In this document: positions 43,342 through 52,454 of the stretch, piece after piece
Layout: every line of letters starts with the position of its first letter
Position numbering within the stretch: the stretch's first letter is position 1
Assembly: GCF_006345815.1 (NCBI RefSeq)
Contig: NZ_VCIG01000001.1
Location: 186,001 to 250,000 of the forward strand
Origin: Ochrobactrum sp. CGA5
GTDB lineage: Bacteria > Pseudomonadota > Alphaproteobacteria > Rhizobiales > Rhizobiaceae
Length of the DNA stretch: 64,000 nucleotides
Direction of reading: 5' to 3'
Made by a program: the position numbers and the translations under genes
The notes under the pieces: model-generated
Database searches by the model: none
The model's input: only the letters and a program-made list of their open reading frames with translations
Told to the model about the DNA's origin: nothing

Positions 43342-44553
43342 ATGACCGACGCTACGACCGTGCAACCGCTTTACGACACCTATAATCGTGCGGCTCTGCG
43401 CTTCGAGCGAGGTGAGGGCATCTGGCTTGTTACCGAAGACGGCGAACGCTATCTCGATTTTGCAGCCGGCATTGCTGTAAACTCGCTTGGCCATTCGCAT
43501 CCGCATCTGGTGGAAACGCTGAAGAACCAGGCGGAAAAGCTGTGGCACCTGTCGAATGTCTATGAAATTCCCGCGCAGGAAAAGCTCGGCCGGCGACTTG
43601 TCGAGAACACTTTTGCCGACAAGGTCTTCTTTACCAACTCCGGCGCTGAAGCCCTTGAATGCGCGATCAAGACCGCACGGCGCTATCAATATGTAAGCGG
43701 CCATCCGGAACGTTTCCGCGTCGTGACCTTTGAAGGCGCTTTTCATGGCCGCACGCTGGCCACAATTGCTGCTGGCGGTCAGGCCAAGTATCTTGAGGGG
43801 TTCGGCCCGAAGGTTGACGGTTTCGACCAGGTTCCGTTCGGCGATGAAGCAGCATTGCGTGCCGCTATAACCGACGGGACAGCAGCGATCCTGCTTGAGC
43901 CCGTGCAGGGTGAAGGTGGCCTGCGCGCTTTCCCTGAAGAATTCATGCGTATGCTGCGCCAGCTTTGCGACGAAAAAGGGCTTCTGCTGATCTTGGACGA
44001 AGTACAGACCGGCGTTGGCCGTACGGGCAAGCTTTTCGCGCATGAATGGGCCGGTATCAAGCCGGACATAATGGCTGTGGCCAAGGGTATTGGTGGTGGT
44101 TTCCCGATGGGCGCCTGCCTCGCGACCGCAGAAGCTGCCAAAGGAATGACAGCAGGGGTTCACGGCACCACCTATGGCGGCAACCCGCTGGCTATGGCCG
44201 TCGGCAATGCCGTGCTTGATGTTGTTCTGGCTGACGGCTTCCTCGAGAATGTCCAGGCAACTGCCTTGGTCATGAAGCAGGGGCTTGCTTCTATCGTTGA
44301 CCGCTACCCGAGCGTAGTTTCCGAAATTCGTGGTCGCGGCCTGCTGATTGGTATCAAATGCGTGGTGCCGAATACCAGCCTCATTCAGGCTCTTCGTGAC
44401 GAGCATTTCCTTAGTGTTGGCGCCGGTGACAATGTTGTTCGTTTGCTGCCGCCGCTGGTGACGACGCCGGAAGAGGCACGCGAAGCGCTTAAACGCATCG
44501 AAATGGCGGTCGAACGGCTAGCAACTGCAAATCCGATCAGCAAGACGGCGTGA
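43342..44553 (+). CDS. argD: Acetylornithine aminotransferase
   Basis: A 403-residue class III PLP aminotransferase of arginine synthesis, converting N-acetylglutamate semialdehyde to N-acetylornithine. It shows the substrate region [30 protein letters not shown] near residue 95, [19 protein letters not shown] near 220, and the PLP lysine in [16 protein letters not shown] near 245. I chose ATG 43342 ([16 protein letters not shown]) with GGAGG at 43328-43332; an in-frame ATG at 43276 would add 22 unrelated residues. It is followed 4 bases later by argF. Confidence 0.94.
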   Translation: MTDATTVQPLYDTYNRAALRFERGEGIWLVTEDGERYLDFAAGIAVNSLGHSHPHLVETLKNQAEKLWHLSNVYEIPAQEKLGRRLVENTFADKVFFTNSGAEALECAIKTARRYQYVSGHPERFRVVTFEGAFHGRTLATIAAGGQAKYLEGFGPKVDGFDQVPFGDEAALRAAITDGTAAILLEPVQGEGGLRAFPEEFMRMLRQLCDEKGLLLILDEVQTGVGRTGKLFAHEWAGIKPDIMAVAKGIGGGFPMGACLATAEAAKGMTAGVHGTTYGGNPLAMAVGNAVLDVVLADGFLENVQATALVMKQGLASIVDRYPSVVSEIRGRGLLIGIKCVVPNTSLIQALRDEHFLSVGAGDNVVRLLPPLVTTPEEAREALKRIEMAVERLATANPISKTA

Positions 44554-44557
44554 TAAC

Positions 44558-45484
44558 ATGGCTAACGATAACGGGATCAAACATTTTATCGACCTCTCCG
44601 CTGTTCCTGCGTCGGAACTTCGTGTGATCATGGAAGATGCCAAGGCACGCAAGGCGCGTCTGAAGGCAGGAGAAATTGAACGGCCTTTCGCAGGCAAAGT
44701 GCTTGCGATGATTTTCGAGAAGCCATCCACGCGCACTCGTGTTTCGTTCGATGTCGGCATGCGCCAGCTCGGAGGCGAGACGATCATGCTGACCGGTTCG
44801 GAAATGCAGCTTGGACGCAGCGAAACCATCGCCGATACGGCGAAGGTTCTGTCGCGCTATGTCGATGCGATCATGATCCGTACGACTTCGCATGAGCGCA
44901 TGCTGGAACTTGCCGAATATGCGACCGTTCCGGTCATCAACGCATTGACGGATGATACGCACCCTTGTCAAATCATGGCTGACGTTCTTACATATGAGGA
45001 ACATCGCGGCCCGATCAAAGGCAAGACCTTTGCCTGGATGGGAGACGGCAACAACGTCCTCCACTCGCTGGTTGAAGCTGCGGCGCGTTTTGATTTCAAT
45101 GTCAATATCGCAACGCCGGAAGGCAGTGAACCCAAGTCGCAATATATCGATTGGGCGAAAGCTAACGGCGCGAGCATCATGTCTACCATCGATCCGGAGA
45201 GAGCGGCGAACGGTGCGGACTGCATCGTGACCGATACGTGGGTTTCCATGGGGCAGGAAGATCACGCTCGCGGCCATAACGTTTTCATGCCCTATCAAGT
45301 CAATGCGCGACTGATGGCAAAAGCTGACCCAAAGGCGCTTTTCATGCACTGCCTGCCCGCACATCGCGGCGAGGAAGTGACGGATGAGGTGATCGATGGA
45401 CCGCAATCGGTCGTATTCGATGAAGCGGAAAACAGGCTCCATGCCCAGAAAGCCATTCTGGCCTGGTGTCTGCAAGGAGCATAA
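44558..45484 (+). CDS. argF: Ornithine carbamoyltransferase
   Basis: A 308-residue cytoplasmic enzyme making citrulline from ornithine and carbamoyl phosphate. The carbamoyl-phosphate motif is [13 protein letters not shown] near residue 50, the second phosphate region HPCQIMAD near 135, and the ornithine-binding [11 protein letters not shown] near 265. Length is standard. It sits between argD and hslO in a tight same-strand group, a common arrangement in Rhizobiales. Confidence 0.95.
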   Translation: MANDNGIKHFIDLSAVPASELRVIMEDAKARKARLKAGEIERPFAGKVLAMIFEKPSTRTRVSFDVGMRQLGGETIMLTGSEMQLGRSETIADTAKVLSRYVDAIMIRTTSHERMLELAEYATVPVINALTDDTHPCQIMADVLTYEEHRGPIKGKTFAWMGDGNNVLHSLVEAAARFDFNVNIATPEGSEPKSQYIDWAKANGASIMSTIDPERAANGADCIVTDTWVSMGQEDHARGHNVFMPYQVNARLMAKADPKALFMHCLPAHRGEEVTDEVIDGPQSVVFDEAENRLHAQKAILAWCLQGA

Positions 45485-45485
45485 T

Positions 45486-46508
45486 TTGGCTGATAAGACC
45501 GGCAATGAGCATACCGAAGTCGAAACCGTTCAGGTCAGCCTGGGCGATTTCGACTTCGCAGGCGATGACGCTGTCGTGCCCTTCCAGGTCGAGGGGCTCG
45601 ACGTGCGTGGTCGTGCGGTTCAGCTTGGCGCGAGTATCGACGGCATCCTGAAACGCCACAACTATCCGGATGAAGTCGCACGCTTGTTGGCGGAAGCAAC
45701 GGTTTTGACCGTGCTCCTTGGCACCTCGCTCAAATTCGATGGCAAGTTCATCTTCCAGACGCAGTCTGACGGCCCTGTCGATATGCTGGTGGTCGATTTC
45801 CGCACTCCACGTTCGGTGCGCGCCTATGCACGTTTCGACGAGGAACGCTTGCAGGAGGCTGTCGCCGCTCACAAGACGAAGCCCGAGGAATTGCTCGGAC
45901 GGGGCACGCTTGCCTTTACCGTAGATCAGGGCGCTTACACCCAACGCTATCAGGGAATTGTTGCGCTTGACGGGTCGACGCTGGAAGAAATCGCCACGAC
46001 CTATTTCCGTCAGTCGGAACAGATACCGACTGATCTAAAGTTGAGCGTTGCCAAGCTTATCGAGCGCGGTGTCGATGGAAAGCCTGTCGAACAGTGGCGT
46101 GCTGGCGGATTGATTATCCAGTTCCTGCCGGAATCCGAACTTCGCGCACGTCTCCCTGATCTGCCAGGAGGCGATGAGGATGAAGCCGAAGTCGTCTTTC
46201 ATCCAGAAGACGACGCATGGGATGAAGCCCGCTCGCTGGTAGGCACAATTGAAAGTTCGGAACTGACGGACCCGCAGGTCGGCTCAGAGCGATTACTTTA
46301 TCGCCTGTTCCATGAGCGTGGCGTGCGTGTGTTCGACGCGGTGCCCGTGATGGACGAGTGCTCATGTTCGCGTGAAAAAATTTCTGGTGTGCTTTCAGGC
46401 TTTACAGCCGAGGAAATTGCGGAAAGCGCAGACAGTGGCAAGATTTCCGTGACCTGTGAGTTCTGCTCGAAGCTCTATGAGTTCAATCCGGCAGAGTTCG
46501 AGAAGTAA
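45486..46508 (+). CDS. hslO: Redox-regulated chaperone Hsp33
   Basis: A 340-residue Hsp33, activated by oxidative unfolding when its zinc-binding cysteines form disulfides. The zinc site is seen as CSCSREK and CEFC in the last 60 residues. TTG at 45486 is chosen because AAGGAG (45474-45479) lies 6 bases upstream and it begins just after the argF stop; upstream in-frame ATGs lie inside argF. A negatively charged N-terminal extension (about 20 residues) precedes the conserved core FQVEGLDVRGRAVQLG. Confidence 0.93.
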   Translation: MADKTGNEHTEVETVQVSLGDFDFAGDDAVVPFQVEGLDVRGRAVQLGASIDGILKRHNYPDEVARLLAEATVLTVLLGTSLKFDGKFIFQTQSDGPVDMLVVDFRTPRSVRAYARFDEERLQEAVAAHKTKPEELLGRGTLAFTVDQGAYTQRYQGIVALDGSTLEEIATTYFRQSEQIPTDLKLSVAKLIERGVDGKPVEQWRAGGLIIQFLPESELRARLPDLPGGDEDEAEVVFHPEDDAWDEARSLVGTIESSELTDPQVGSERLLYRLFHERGVRVFDAVPVMDECSCSREKISGVLSGFTAEEIAESADSGKISVTCEFCSKLYEFNPAEFEK

Positions 46509-46593
46509 TGGGCAGAAGATTTTCTAGATTAGGAATTTATCCCCATTAAAGGCTAGGCTGGTAATCTCCACAGGTTGATTGTGGAGAAACGAT

Positions 46594-48696
46594 ATGCCTG
46601 ACATTTGGTTACCAGTTACCCAGCAGAATCTCGAAATTGCGGCTGGCAGTCCGCTCGATTTTTCGACGTTTCTATCGAACCCGGCGATTACCGAAGAGCG
46701 ACGGCTCATCATTAATCCAGACGGTCGCATCGCATTGCAAAGCAATCCCTCGGTTCCATATCGGCTGTTGTGCGGTACCATCGGCACTATCCCCGACAAC
46801 GCGACTGCGGATAAGATGGCTGTCCAGTTGCGTCGTCATGGATATAACAGTGTCCGATTTCATTTTCTCGACATTGCATTGATGGATGGACAGCTTCAGG
46901 ATTTCGGATACCGACAGGATACTCTTGATCGGTTCCGCTACTTCATGGCTGTACTGAAGCAAAACGGCATCTACTGGATCGTGGATGGCCTTACATCCAA
47001 TGCTGGTGCATTGGGTGGCATGACGGACCGCTGGGGAACGGAAGGCAGGCTGAAGCTGAAGACGCATGTCGAGAATGCGGCTTTTGGCCACTGGCTGCGC
47101 TTTCAAGTTGATATATTCGGCACTGTCAATCCTTACATTGGTCTTGTGCCTTTCGAAGACCCGGCAATGGCAATTGTTGTGCCCTTCAATGAAAATGGCT
47201 TGTCGTTCAATTCGTGGATTTATGCCGACGGCGATCTGCAGGCTTTGACCGAATTGCCGATGCCTTTCAACCAGTGGCTTCGCGAACGCTACGGTACGAC
47301 GGCTGGCCTGGTTAATGCATGGGGTAGCGAACTGGCGGCGAACGAGAACCTGGAGAACAACACCGTCCTCTTGCCCTCAAATCGCTATGCCAGCTCGGTT
47401 CGTCTGCGAGACTTCGCGCGCTTTCTCGTGGATATCGAAACACGCACCATGGACAAGATGAGCGACTGTATTCGGGCTATGGGCTTCAAGGGGGTCGTGG
47501 CACCCTACAACAATTGGACAGGTATCCAACCTGCTCTGACACGTGGCAATCAGTCAGCCGTTGCGATGAACATCTACCACGACTGGATTGGCGATGTGTC
47601 GCCAGGTGCCCAGATACAGCAGGAGAGTTCGCTCGCCAATGCGGTGGAGTATTTCCGTCTTGCAGCCTCGGCGCGCGTTTTCGGCAAACCATTTGTGATG
47701 ACGGAATACGACCACATGTTCTGGAACCAGTTTCGGTATGAAGCTGGCTTGGCGATGCCTTCCTACGCTGCACTTCAAGGATGGGATGTACTCTGCCGTC
47801 ACAGCAATGGAGCGCTGGTACTTGGCTATGGTGGCAGCAACTTCAACGAGCAGTATATTCGCCCCTATAGAACCGCACTGGATCCCGTTGCCCGTGCTGG
47901 CGAAACCCTATCGGCCTTGTTGTTCCGGCGCGGGGACGTCGCAAAAGCAGCTCATCAGGTTGTGGCGCAAATACAGGATGTCAACAATCTGATTGGGTTG
48001 GATACACCGGAGCCGGATGCTGTTACGGTCATGTCGTTGATGACAGGTTTTGCACAAGGAGATGCTGCACTCGCACCAGGAGCGGTAACGGTCGGCTCGC
48101 CTCGTCAGATAAACTCTGAGACGGCGGCGGTAACGTTCCTGCGCAACAACGGCGTGCTCACGACTGAAAATCCCAGCGCCGCGTCCTCGGGTATTTATGC
48201 CAGCGATACTGGAGAGATCACCCTCGACACAATGGCGAAGCAGATGAAAATTATTACGTCGCATTCGGAGGCGGTCGCCTTTGCATCGGTCAACCAGCCC
48301 ATTTCGCTCGGTCAGTTGACTGTTTGGAGCGCTTCTGGCGCCAGCTTATTCGCTGTCTCGTCGCTTGATGGACAAACAGTAGCGGAAAGCAGCAAGCTCT
48401 TGATTGTCATGGCTACAAATGCCCGAAATACAGGCATGACTTTTTCCGATATGGAACAGACGGTCGTCTCCAATTATGGGGCGCTGCCTGTCGAAATCAA
48501 AGTCGAGTGGGTCCAATTCTCATTGCCGACCGATCGGGCATGGAGAATTTCTCCTATCAATCTCGACGGGGTCGTACAGCCACACGTCATATCAGGAGAT
48601 GGGACTTCTTCGATAGGTGCACAGCTTTGGAACAATGTTTCTTCCTTGTCTGCGTCACCCGGACCAACGACATATTTCCTGCTCGAACGTCTGTAG
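46594..48696 (+). CDS. Glycoside hydrolase-like protein, paralogue without signal peptide
   Basis: A 700-residue protein clearly related over its whole length to the product of the gene at 31909: shared opening NLEIAAGSPLDFS, SVRFHFLDIALM near 86-97, candidate acid/base Glu200 in VPFNENG, VAPYNNW at 302-308, candidate nucleophile Glu371 in MTEYDHMFWN, and ending GPTTYFLLERL. ATG 46594 has GGAG 7 bases upstream. It starts MPDIWLPVTQQ directly at the mature-like sequence, so no signal peptide exists. It is followed by a convergent polymerase gene. Location and substrate are unknown; retention of both glutamates argues for activity. Confidence 0.7.
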   Translation: MPDIWLPVTQQNLEIAAGSPLDFSTFLSNPAITEERRLIINPDGRIALQSNPSVPYRLLCGTIGTIPDNATADKMAVQLRRHGYNSVRFHFLDIALMDGQLQDFGYRQDTLDRFRYFMAVLKQNGIYWIVDGLTSNAGALGGMTDRWGTEGRLKLKTHVENAAFGHWLRFQVDIFGTVNPYIGLVPFEDPAMAIVVPFNENGLSFNSWIYADGDLQALTELPMPFNQWLRERYGTTAGLVNAWGSELAANENLENNTVLLPSNRYASSVRLRDFARFLVDIETRTMDKMSDCIRAMGFKGVVAPYNNWTGIQPALTRGNQSAVAMNIYHDWIGDVSPGAQIQQESSLANAVEYFRLAASARVFGKPFVMTEYDHMFWNQFRYEAGLAMPSYAALQGWDVLCRHSNGALVLGYGGSNFNEQYIRPYRTALDPVARAGETLSALLFRRGDVAKAAHQVVAQIQDVNNLIGLDTPEPDAVTVMSLMTGFAQGDAALAPGAVTVGSPRQINSETAAVTFLRNNGVLTTENPSAASSGIYASDTGEITLDTMAKQMKIITSHSEAVAFASVNQPISLGQLTVWSASGASLFAVSSLDGQTVAESSKLLIVMATNARNTGMTFSDMEQTVVSNYGALPVEIKVEWVQFSLPTDRAWRISPINLDGVVQPHVISGDGTSSIGAQLWNNVSSLSASPGPTTYFLLERL

Positions 48697-48704
48697 GAGT
48701 TGAA

Positions 48705-48730
48705 AGCGAGCGCCGGTTTTGGCGCTTGTT
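48705..48730 (+). terminator. Weak terminator after the second hydrolase gene
   Basis: AGCGCC (48709-48714), loop GGTTTT, GGCGCT (48721-48726) then TGTT: a short stem just after the stop. Modest strength. Confidence 0.4.
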
Positions 48731-48823
48731 CCAGTTGGCCTTACATGATCTCAACTTGCTGACTTATCAAAGGATCGTAGTGAAATTCGAAAGCCGCTTT
48801 ACACTTTTCAGGATTTGCTCCGG

Positions 48824-50122
48824 TCACGCTAGGGTTGGTTGCTGCTGATAGGTCTGTTCTGGTGTTGTTGCTGACTTTTTGTGCACTGTGCAGGCGTGCA
48901 ACCGCATACCCATGACCGCAGTAAGTACGCTGAACCAGACTGGTCCGCGTGCGACAAAGAACGGAGTCTCCAGATTGGCGTAGAACATTATGAACAACCA
49001 TATCTGAAGATATGTGAGCGCAAGGCTGGAGGAGTTGCCTGATCGTTGCGCGCGGTGGAAATCGAGAAGCGGGCGCACCCCAATCCACCAGATCAGAGCA
49101 GCCAAGCCAATGAAACCCGTCGTAATCGCTATGTTGAGATAGGCATTGTGTGCGTGGCCTGCGCGCGCCGCCCATGTTTCGACGTCGTATCCACCATTCA
49201 CCAGTCGCGAGGTGCCCCAGAAAGCGTCGTACCCATACCCTACCAGCGAATGGTCCATAAGTTGCTTGATGGCGAATTTCCATATGTCGGTACGGCCGGT
49301 GAAAGTGGGATCGGAGGCGAAGCTTTCGACGAGACTTTTGGCTGATGGAAAAAGGACGGTTCCCAATGTGAGATAGGCGGTGATCAGAAGAGGGACATAG
49401 ACCATTAGTGCCTTCAAAGCGAGGCTTCGGGTCCGCGTAAGGCAATATGCAAGGGCGAAAGCCAGTACAACCAGGCCGATCGAGGTCTTGTTGTTCGTTT
49501 TGTAAAGAAAAAAGAGCGCGAGTATAGTAACGAGTGTCCCGCTAAATCGGGATTTTGCTCGCCAAAGATACATGCCGTAGCAGCTTAGTACTACCATTGC
49601 CGGCCCGGCGATGTTTTTGTGGGCGAAATGTCCGCGCCACGAGCCAGCATTCGTCAATTCCAATACCTCCGCCAGGTTATGGATGGAAACGGCAGGTAAG
49701 AAGATCACGCCGAAATAGGCTAGTCCCAACACGAACAATGAAAGCGGCTTGATGAGCCGGATGAAATGGGTTTCGTCTTCCGGCAGAAGGAGCCAGGCCA
49801 AAGCGGTAACAACGACCGTTATGCTGAAAACATAGCGGCGAAACGAGAGATCAGGTTGGGTGGAAAGAATTACCGTTACGAACTGCCATCCAAGAAGTAT
49901 GACAAAGTAGGGAAACAGTACTTTGCCGACCAGATTGCGGTTCTGCCAGAGAACCCCAAGGCTAAGTGCCGTGAGCAACAGCGAAAGCACTTGCTGCATT
50001 GCATTTCCCGCTTCCTGGGCGAGAAGAACATCCGGGTTACGCAGATCAATGAATGGGTCGAGCGTGACCCAGTACAGACAAAAAATGGCAATGAACAGAA
50101 TGTTTCTGTATGTTCTGCTCAT
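48824..50122 (-). CDS. O-antigen ligase/polymerase-like protein (Wzy, ExoQ-like)
   Basis: A 432-residue integral membrane protein with about 10-12 predicted spans. A periplasmic loop carries SWRGHFAHKNIAGP near residue 162 and a second one has GYDAFWG and RAGHAHNAYLN near residue 315, motifs shared by ExoQ/WaaL-type polymerases and ligases. It should join exported repeat units into the polymer. apaG lies 34 bases upstream on the same strand and may share the transcript. The nearby Wzx and Wzz genes make a Wzy role more likely than lipid-A ligase. Confidence 0.85.
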   Translation of the reverse strand: MSRTYRNILFIAIFCLYWVTLDPFIDLRNPDVLLAQEAGNAMQQVLSLLLTALSLGVLWQNRNLVGKVLFPYFVILLGWQFVTVILSTQPDLSFRRYVFSITVVVTALAWLLLPEDETHFIRLIKPLSLFVLGLAYFGVIFLPAVSIHNLAEVLELTNAGSWRGHFAHKNIAGPAMVVLSCYGMYLWRAKSRFSGTLVTILALFFLYKTNNKTSIGLVVLAFALAYCLTRTRSLALKALMVYVPLLITAYLTLGTVLFPSAKSLVESFASDPTFTGRTDIWKFAIKQLMDHSLVGYGYDAFWGTSRLVNGGYDVETWAARAGHAHNAYLNIAITTGFIGLAALIWWIGVRPLLDFHRAQRSGNSSSLALTYLQIWLFIMFYANLETPFFVARGPVWFSVLTAVMGMRLHACTVHKKSATTPEQTYQQQPTLA

Positions 50123-50156
50123 ACGCTATCCGCCGGGAAATAAGGTGAGGAATTCC

Positions 50157-50549
50157 TCAATTCAGTGTAGGTCGCAGGTCCGGCATGTCAAGCGAGAAGG
50201 CGGGGATATCGACCTCGAACAAGTTGCCGCCGTTACCCTCCATCTGATAGCGCCCGACCATGACCCCTGATGTCGTGGTCAAAGGGCAGCCTGATGAATA
50301 TTGAAAAGAGTCGCCCGGTTCGAGGGTTGGCTGCTCGCCGACTACACCCGGTCCGCGCACTTCCTCGACATAACCGTTCGCATCGGTAATCTGCCAGTAA
50401 CGCGAACGCAATTGTACAGTTTCTGTGGAGTTGTTGGCAATCGTGATGCGATAGCCCCACACATAGCGGTTTTCGTCGGGCTCGGACTGATCTTCCAGAT
50501 AGAAAGGTTCGACCGAAACTTCGATCCCCCGCGTCACCGCTCTATACAT
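50157..50549 (-). CDS. apaG: ApaG protein
   Basis: A 130-residue single-domain beta-sandwich protein. The core reads [20 protein letters not shown] and [21 protein letters not shown], as in ApaG (CorD) proteins, whose role in metal or nucleotide homeostasis is still unclear. ATG 50549 gives the normal [11 protein letters not shown] start; a GTG two codons upstream is less likely. It lies between metZ and the Wzy gene on the same strand. Confidence 0.92.
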   Translation of the reverse strand: MYRAVTRGIEVSVEPFYLEDQSEPDENRYVWGYRITIANNSTETVQLRSRYWQITDANGYVEEVRGPGVVGEQPTLEPGDSFQYSSGCPLTTTSGVMVGRYQMEGNGGNLFEVDIPAFSLDMPDLRPTLN

Positions 50550-50798
50550 ACACACCGCCCTAAATTCGCATCGACCCTGGCACCCTGCAATCTATTGAGG
50601 CTGGATCGCAATGATGCTTGTCTGTTCAACGGTTCGTCGGTTCTGGGACGCCGTTATTCACCTCACCTATCGCTAAAGTTGCGGGAGAGGTCAATAATTT
50701 GGAGCGGCAAATATGCGGCAATTGCCGAAATGTTCCGGCAATTGCATCGTTTAAGCCTCTATTTGCAGCTTAAGAGCCACAATATCGAGATATAGAGT

Positions 50799-51992
50799 TC
50801 AGCGAACGATCTTCAGCGCGGCTTCCACGTCTTCCACGAGGTCGTCGCTATCCTCAAGGCCCAGCGAGATTCGCAGGAGGCCGTCCGAAATGCCGAGTTC
50901 GGCCTTCGCGTCGTCGCTAAGGTTCTTATGCGTGGTGGTCGCCGGATGAGTAATGAGGCTTTTCGCGTCACCGAGATTGTTGGAGATGCTGAAGACCTGC
51001 AAGGCATTCTGGAATTTGAATGCTGCCTCCTTGCCGCCGTCCAGTTCCAGAGCAATTAGGGTCGAACCGCCGGTCATCTGCTTGGCGATGATGTCGGCCT
51101 GCGGGTGATCTGCCCGTCCCGGATAGATCACGCGCTTCACACCTGGCTTGCCGGCGAGGAAGTCGGCAACAGCAGCCGCTGAGAGTGTTTGCTGCCGTAC
51201 GCGTACGGACAAGGTTTCGAGGCCCTTCAGCATGATCCAAGCATTGAACGGGCTGAGGCCAGGGCCGGTATGACGGAAATAATCCTGCAAGGTGTTTTCA
51301 ATCCATTCACGGTCGGAGAGGACTACACCGCCAAGGCAGCGTCCCTGACCGTCGATATGCTTCGTCGCAGAGTAAACGACAATATGCGCACCAAGCTCCA
51401 GAGGCTTCTGGAAGAGCGGTGTGGCGAAAACATTGTCGACGATCAACTTGGCGCCTGCTTCATTGGCGACCTGTGCAACGGCAGCAATGTCGATGACTTC
51501 AAGCGTTGGATTGGAGGGGCTTTCAAGGAACATGATCTTGGTGTTCGGGCGAACAGCCGCTTTCCAGTTTTCAATGTCTGAGCCGTCTATAATCGAAATT
51601 TCGACGCCGTATTTTGGCAGAACAGTCTCAACGATGTAGCGACAGGAACCAAAGACAGCGCGGGCGGAAATAACGTGATCGCCTGCCTGCACTTGACACA
51701 GGATGGCTGCTGCGACCGCTGCCATGCCAGATGCAGTGGCACGGGCTTCTTCAGCACCCTCCAGCGCACACATACGTTTTTCAAACATGTCAGTGGTCGG
51801 GTTGGCATAGCGCGAATAGATGAAACCCGGGTCTTCACCCTTGAAGCGCGCTTCGGCGGCTTCGGCATTGGGATAAAGGAAGCCCTGCGTCAGAAACATT
51901 GCTTCCGACATTTCGGCAAAACCGGAGCGCAGCGATCCGGCATGCACGAGTTCGGTTGCAGGGCGAAACTTGCGGGTATTCTCAGTCGTCAT
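50799..51992 (-). CDS. metZ: O-succinylhomoserine sulfhydrylase
   Basis: A 397-residue PLP enzyme of the Cys/Met metabolism family, making homocysteine from an O-acylhomoserine and sulfide. PLP lysine lies in YSATKHIDGQGRCLGG near residue 207; SPSNPTLEV and DNVFATP precede it. ATG 51992 (MTTENTRKFRPATELVH) is chosen; the open frame upstream runs through the riboswitch and is not coding. A SAM-II riboswitch with terminator controls it, which identifies it as a methionine-regulated gene rather than a cystathionine enzyme. Confidence 0.94.
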   Translation of the reverse strand: MTTENTRKFRPATELVHAGSLRSGFAEMSEAMFLTQGFLYPNAEAAEARFKGEDPGFIYSRYANPTTDMFEKRMCALEGAEEARATASGMAAVAAAILCQVQAGDHVISARAVFGSCRYIVETVLPKYGVEISIIDGSDIENWKAAVRPNTKIMFLESPSNPTLEVIDIAAVAQVANEAGAKLIVDNVFATPLFQKPLELGAHIVVYSATKHIDGQGRCLGGVVLSDREWIENTLQDYFRHTGPGLSPFNAWIMLKGLETLSVRVRQQTLSAAAVADFLAGKPGVKRVIYPGRADHPQADIIAKQMTGGSTLIALELDGGKEAAFKFQNALQVFSISNNLGDAKSLITHPATTTHKNLSDDAKAELGISDGLLRISLGLEDSDDLVEDVEAALKIVR

Positions 51993-52052
51993 TTTTCCAA
52001 CCTGTCGAAAGCTGGTCGGCCGGGGCAGGGTAACCGAGCCTCGGCGGCCAAT

Positions 52053-52087
52053 AAAAAACCGGCCTTGCGAAAACGCAAAAGGCCGGT
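52053..52087 (-). terminator. Intrinsic terminator of the metZ riboswitch
   Basis: Read on the minus strand: ACCGGCC (52087-52081), a loop with TTGCG/CGCAA extension, GGCCGGT then a six-T run ending at 52053. The stem is long and perfect apart from two extra bases. It lies 10 bases after the riboswitch and 60 before the metZ start. Its CCGGCC arm is also complementary to GGCCGG within the riboswitch. Confidence 0.85.
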
Positions 52088-52097
52088 AACGAACCGC

Positions 52098-52154
52098 GGC
52101 CTTTTTTAGCGAATTCTTTAACGTGGCTGCAAGCCGGCCGGCCAAATCACCACG
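52098..52154 (-). ncRNA. SAM-II riboswitch upstream of metZ
   Basis: On the minus strand the P1 stem is CGTGG (52154-52150) with CCACG (52125-52121), enclosing GTGATTTGGCC and GGCTTGCAG. It continues TTAAAGAA and GCTAAAAAAGGCC; the last GGCC (52101-52098) pairs with GGCC in the loop to make the classical pseudoknot. The conserved GTGATTT, CTTGCAGCCACG and GCTAAA blocks are those of SAM-II (metA motif), which in alphaproteobacteria switches off methionine genes when S-adenosylmethionine is plentiful. Confidence 0.92.
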
Positions 52155-52335
52155 GAACATTTTTTCATTATGCCTGTTGTGTAGAGCCGTCAATGCCGAA
52201 ACCGCCCAATTTCAGGAAAAGCGTATCCCTCGCTCTGCGTTAATGCTCGGATTCCTGCGGAAAACCCGGTTTGAAGCCGTTCCGAGGCTTGGCATTGACG
52301 CCGCCAGCGGTCAATGGTCTTTGTCAAGCAAGGCT

Positions 52336-52432
52336 TAGAGCATGTCTCCCGAAAGTGGGAACCAGTTTCGGTATAAAGGCATGCGTGAAAACAAGAGATT
52401 AAAGCGTGTCGCTTGAATACGACATGCTTTAG
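52336..52432. repeat. Dispersed intergenic repeat pair upstream of the dCTP deaminase-like gene
   Basis: Two linked inverted units: AGCATGTCTCCCGAAAGTGG followed by GAACCAGTTTCGG (about 52338-52370), and AAAGCGTGTCG (52401-52411) facing CGACATGCTTT (52420-52430), one mismatch. The first unit is nearly the same as the element at 56974. These match the short palindromic repeats scattered through Brucellaceae genomes. Confidence 0.65.
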
Positions 52433-52454
52433 GCTACGGAGTGTGGGGTTGATG

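Noticed and set aside
43315-44406. A 363-codon minus-strand open frame opposite argD
   Set aside because: argD shows all PLP-enzyme motifs; the antisense translation has none.
44537-45505. A 322-codon minus-strand open frame opposite argF
   Set aside because: Antisense shadow of an unambiguous ornithine carbamoyltransferase gene.
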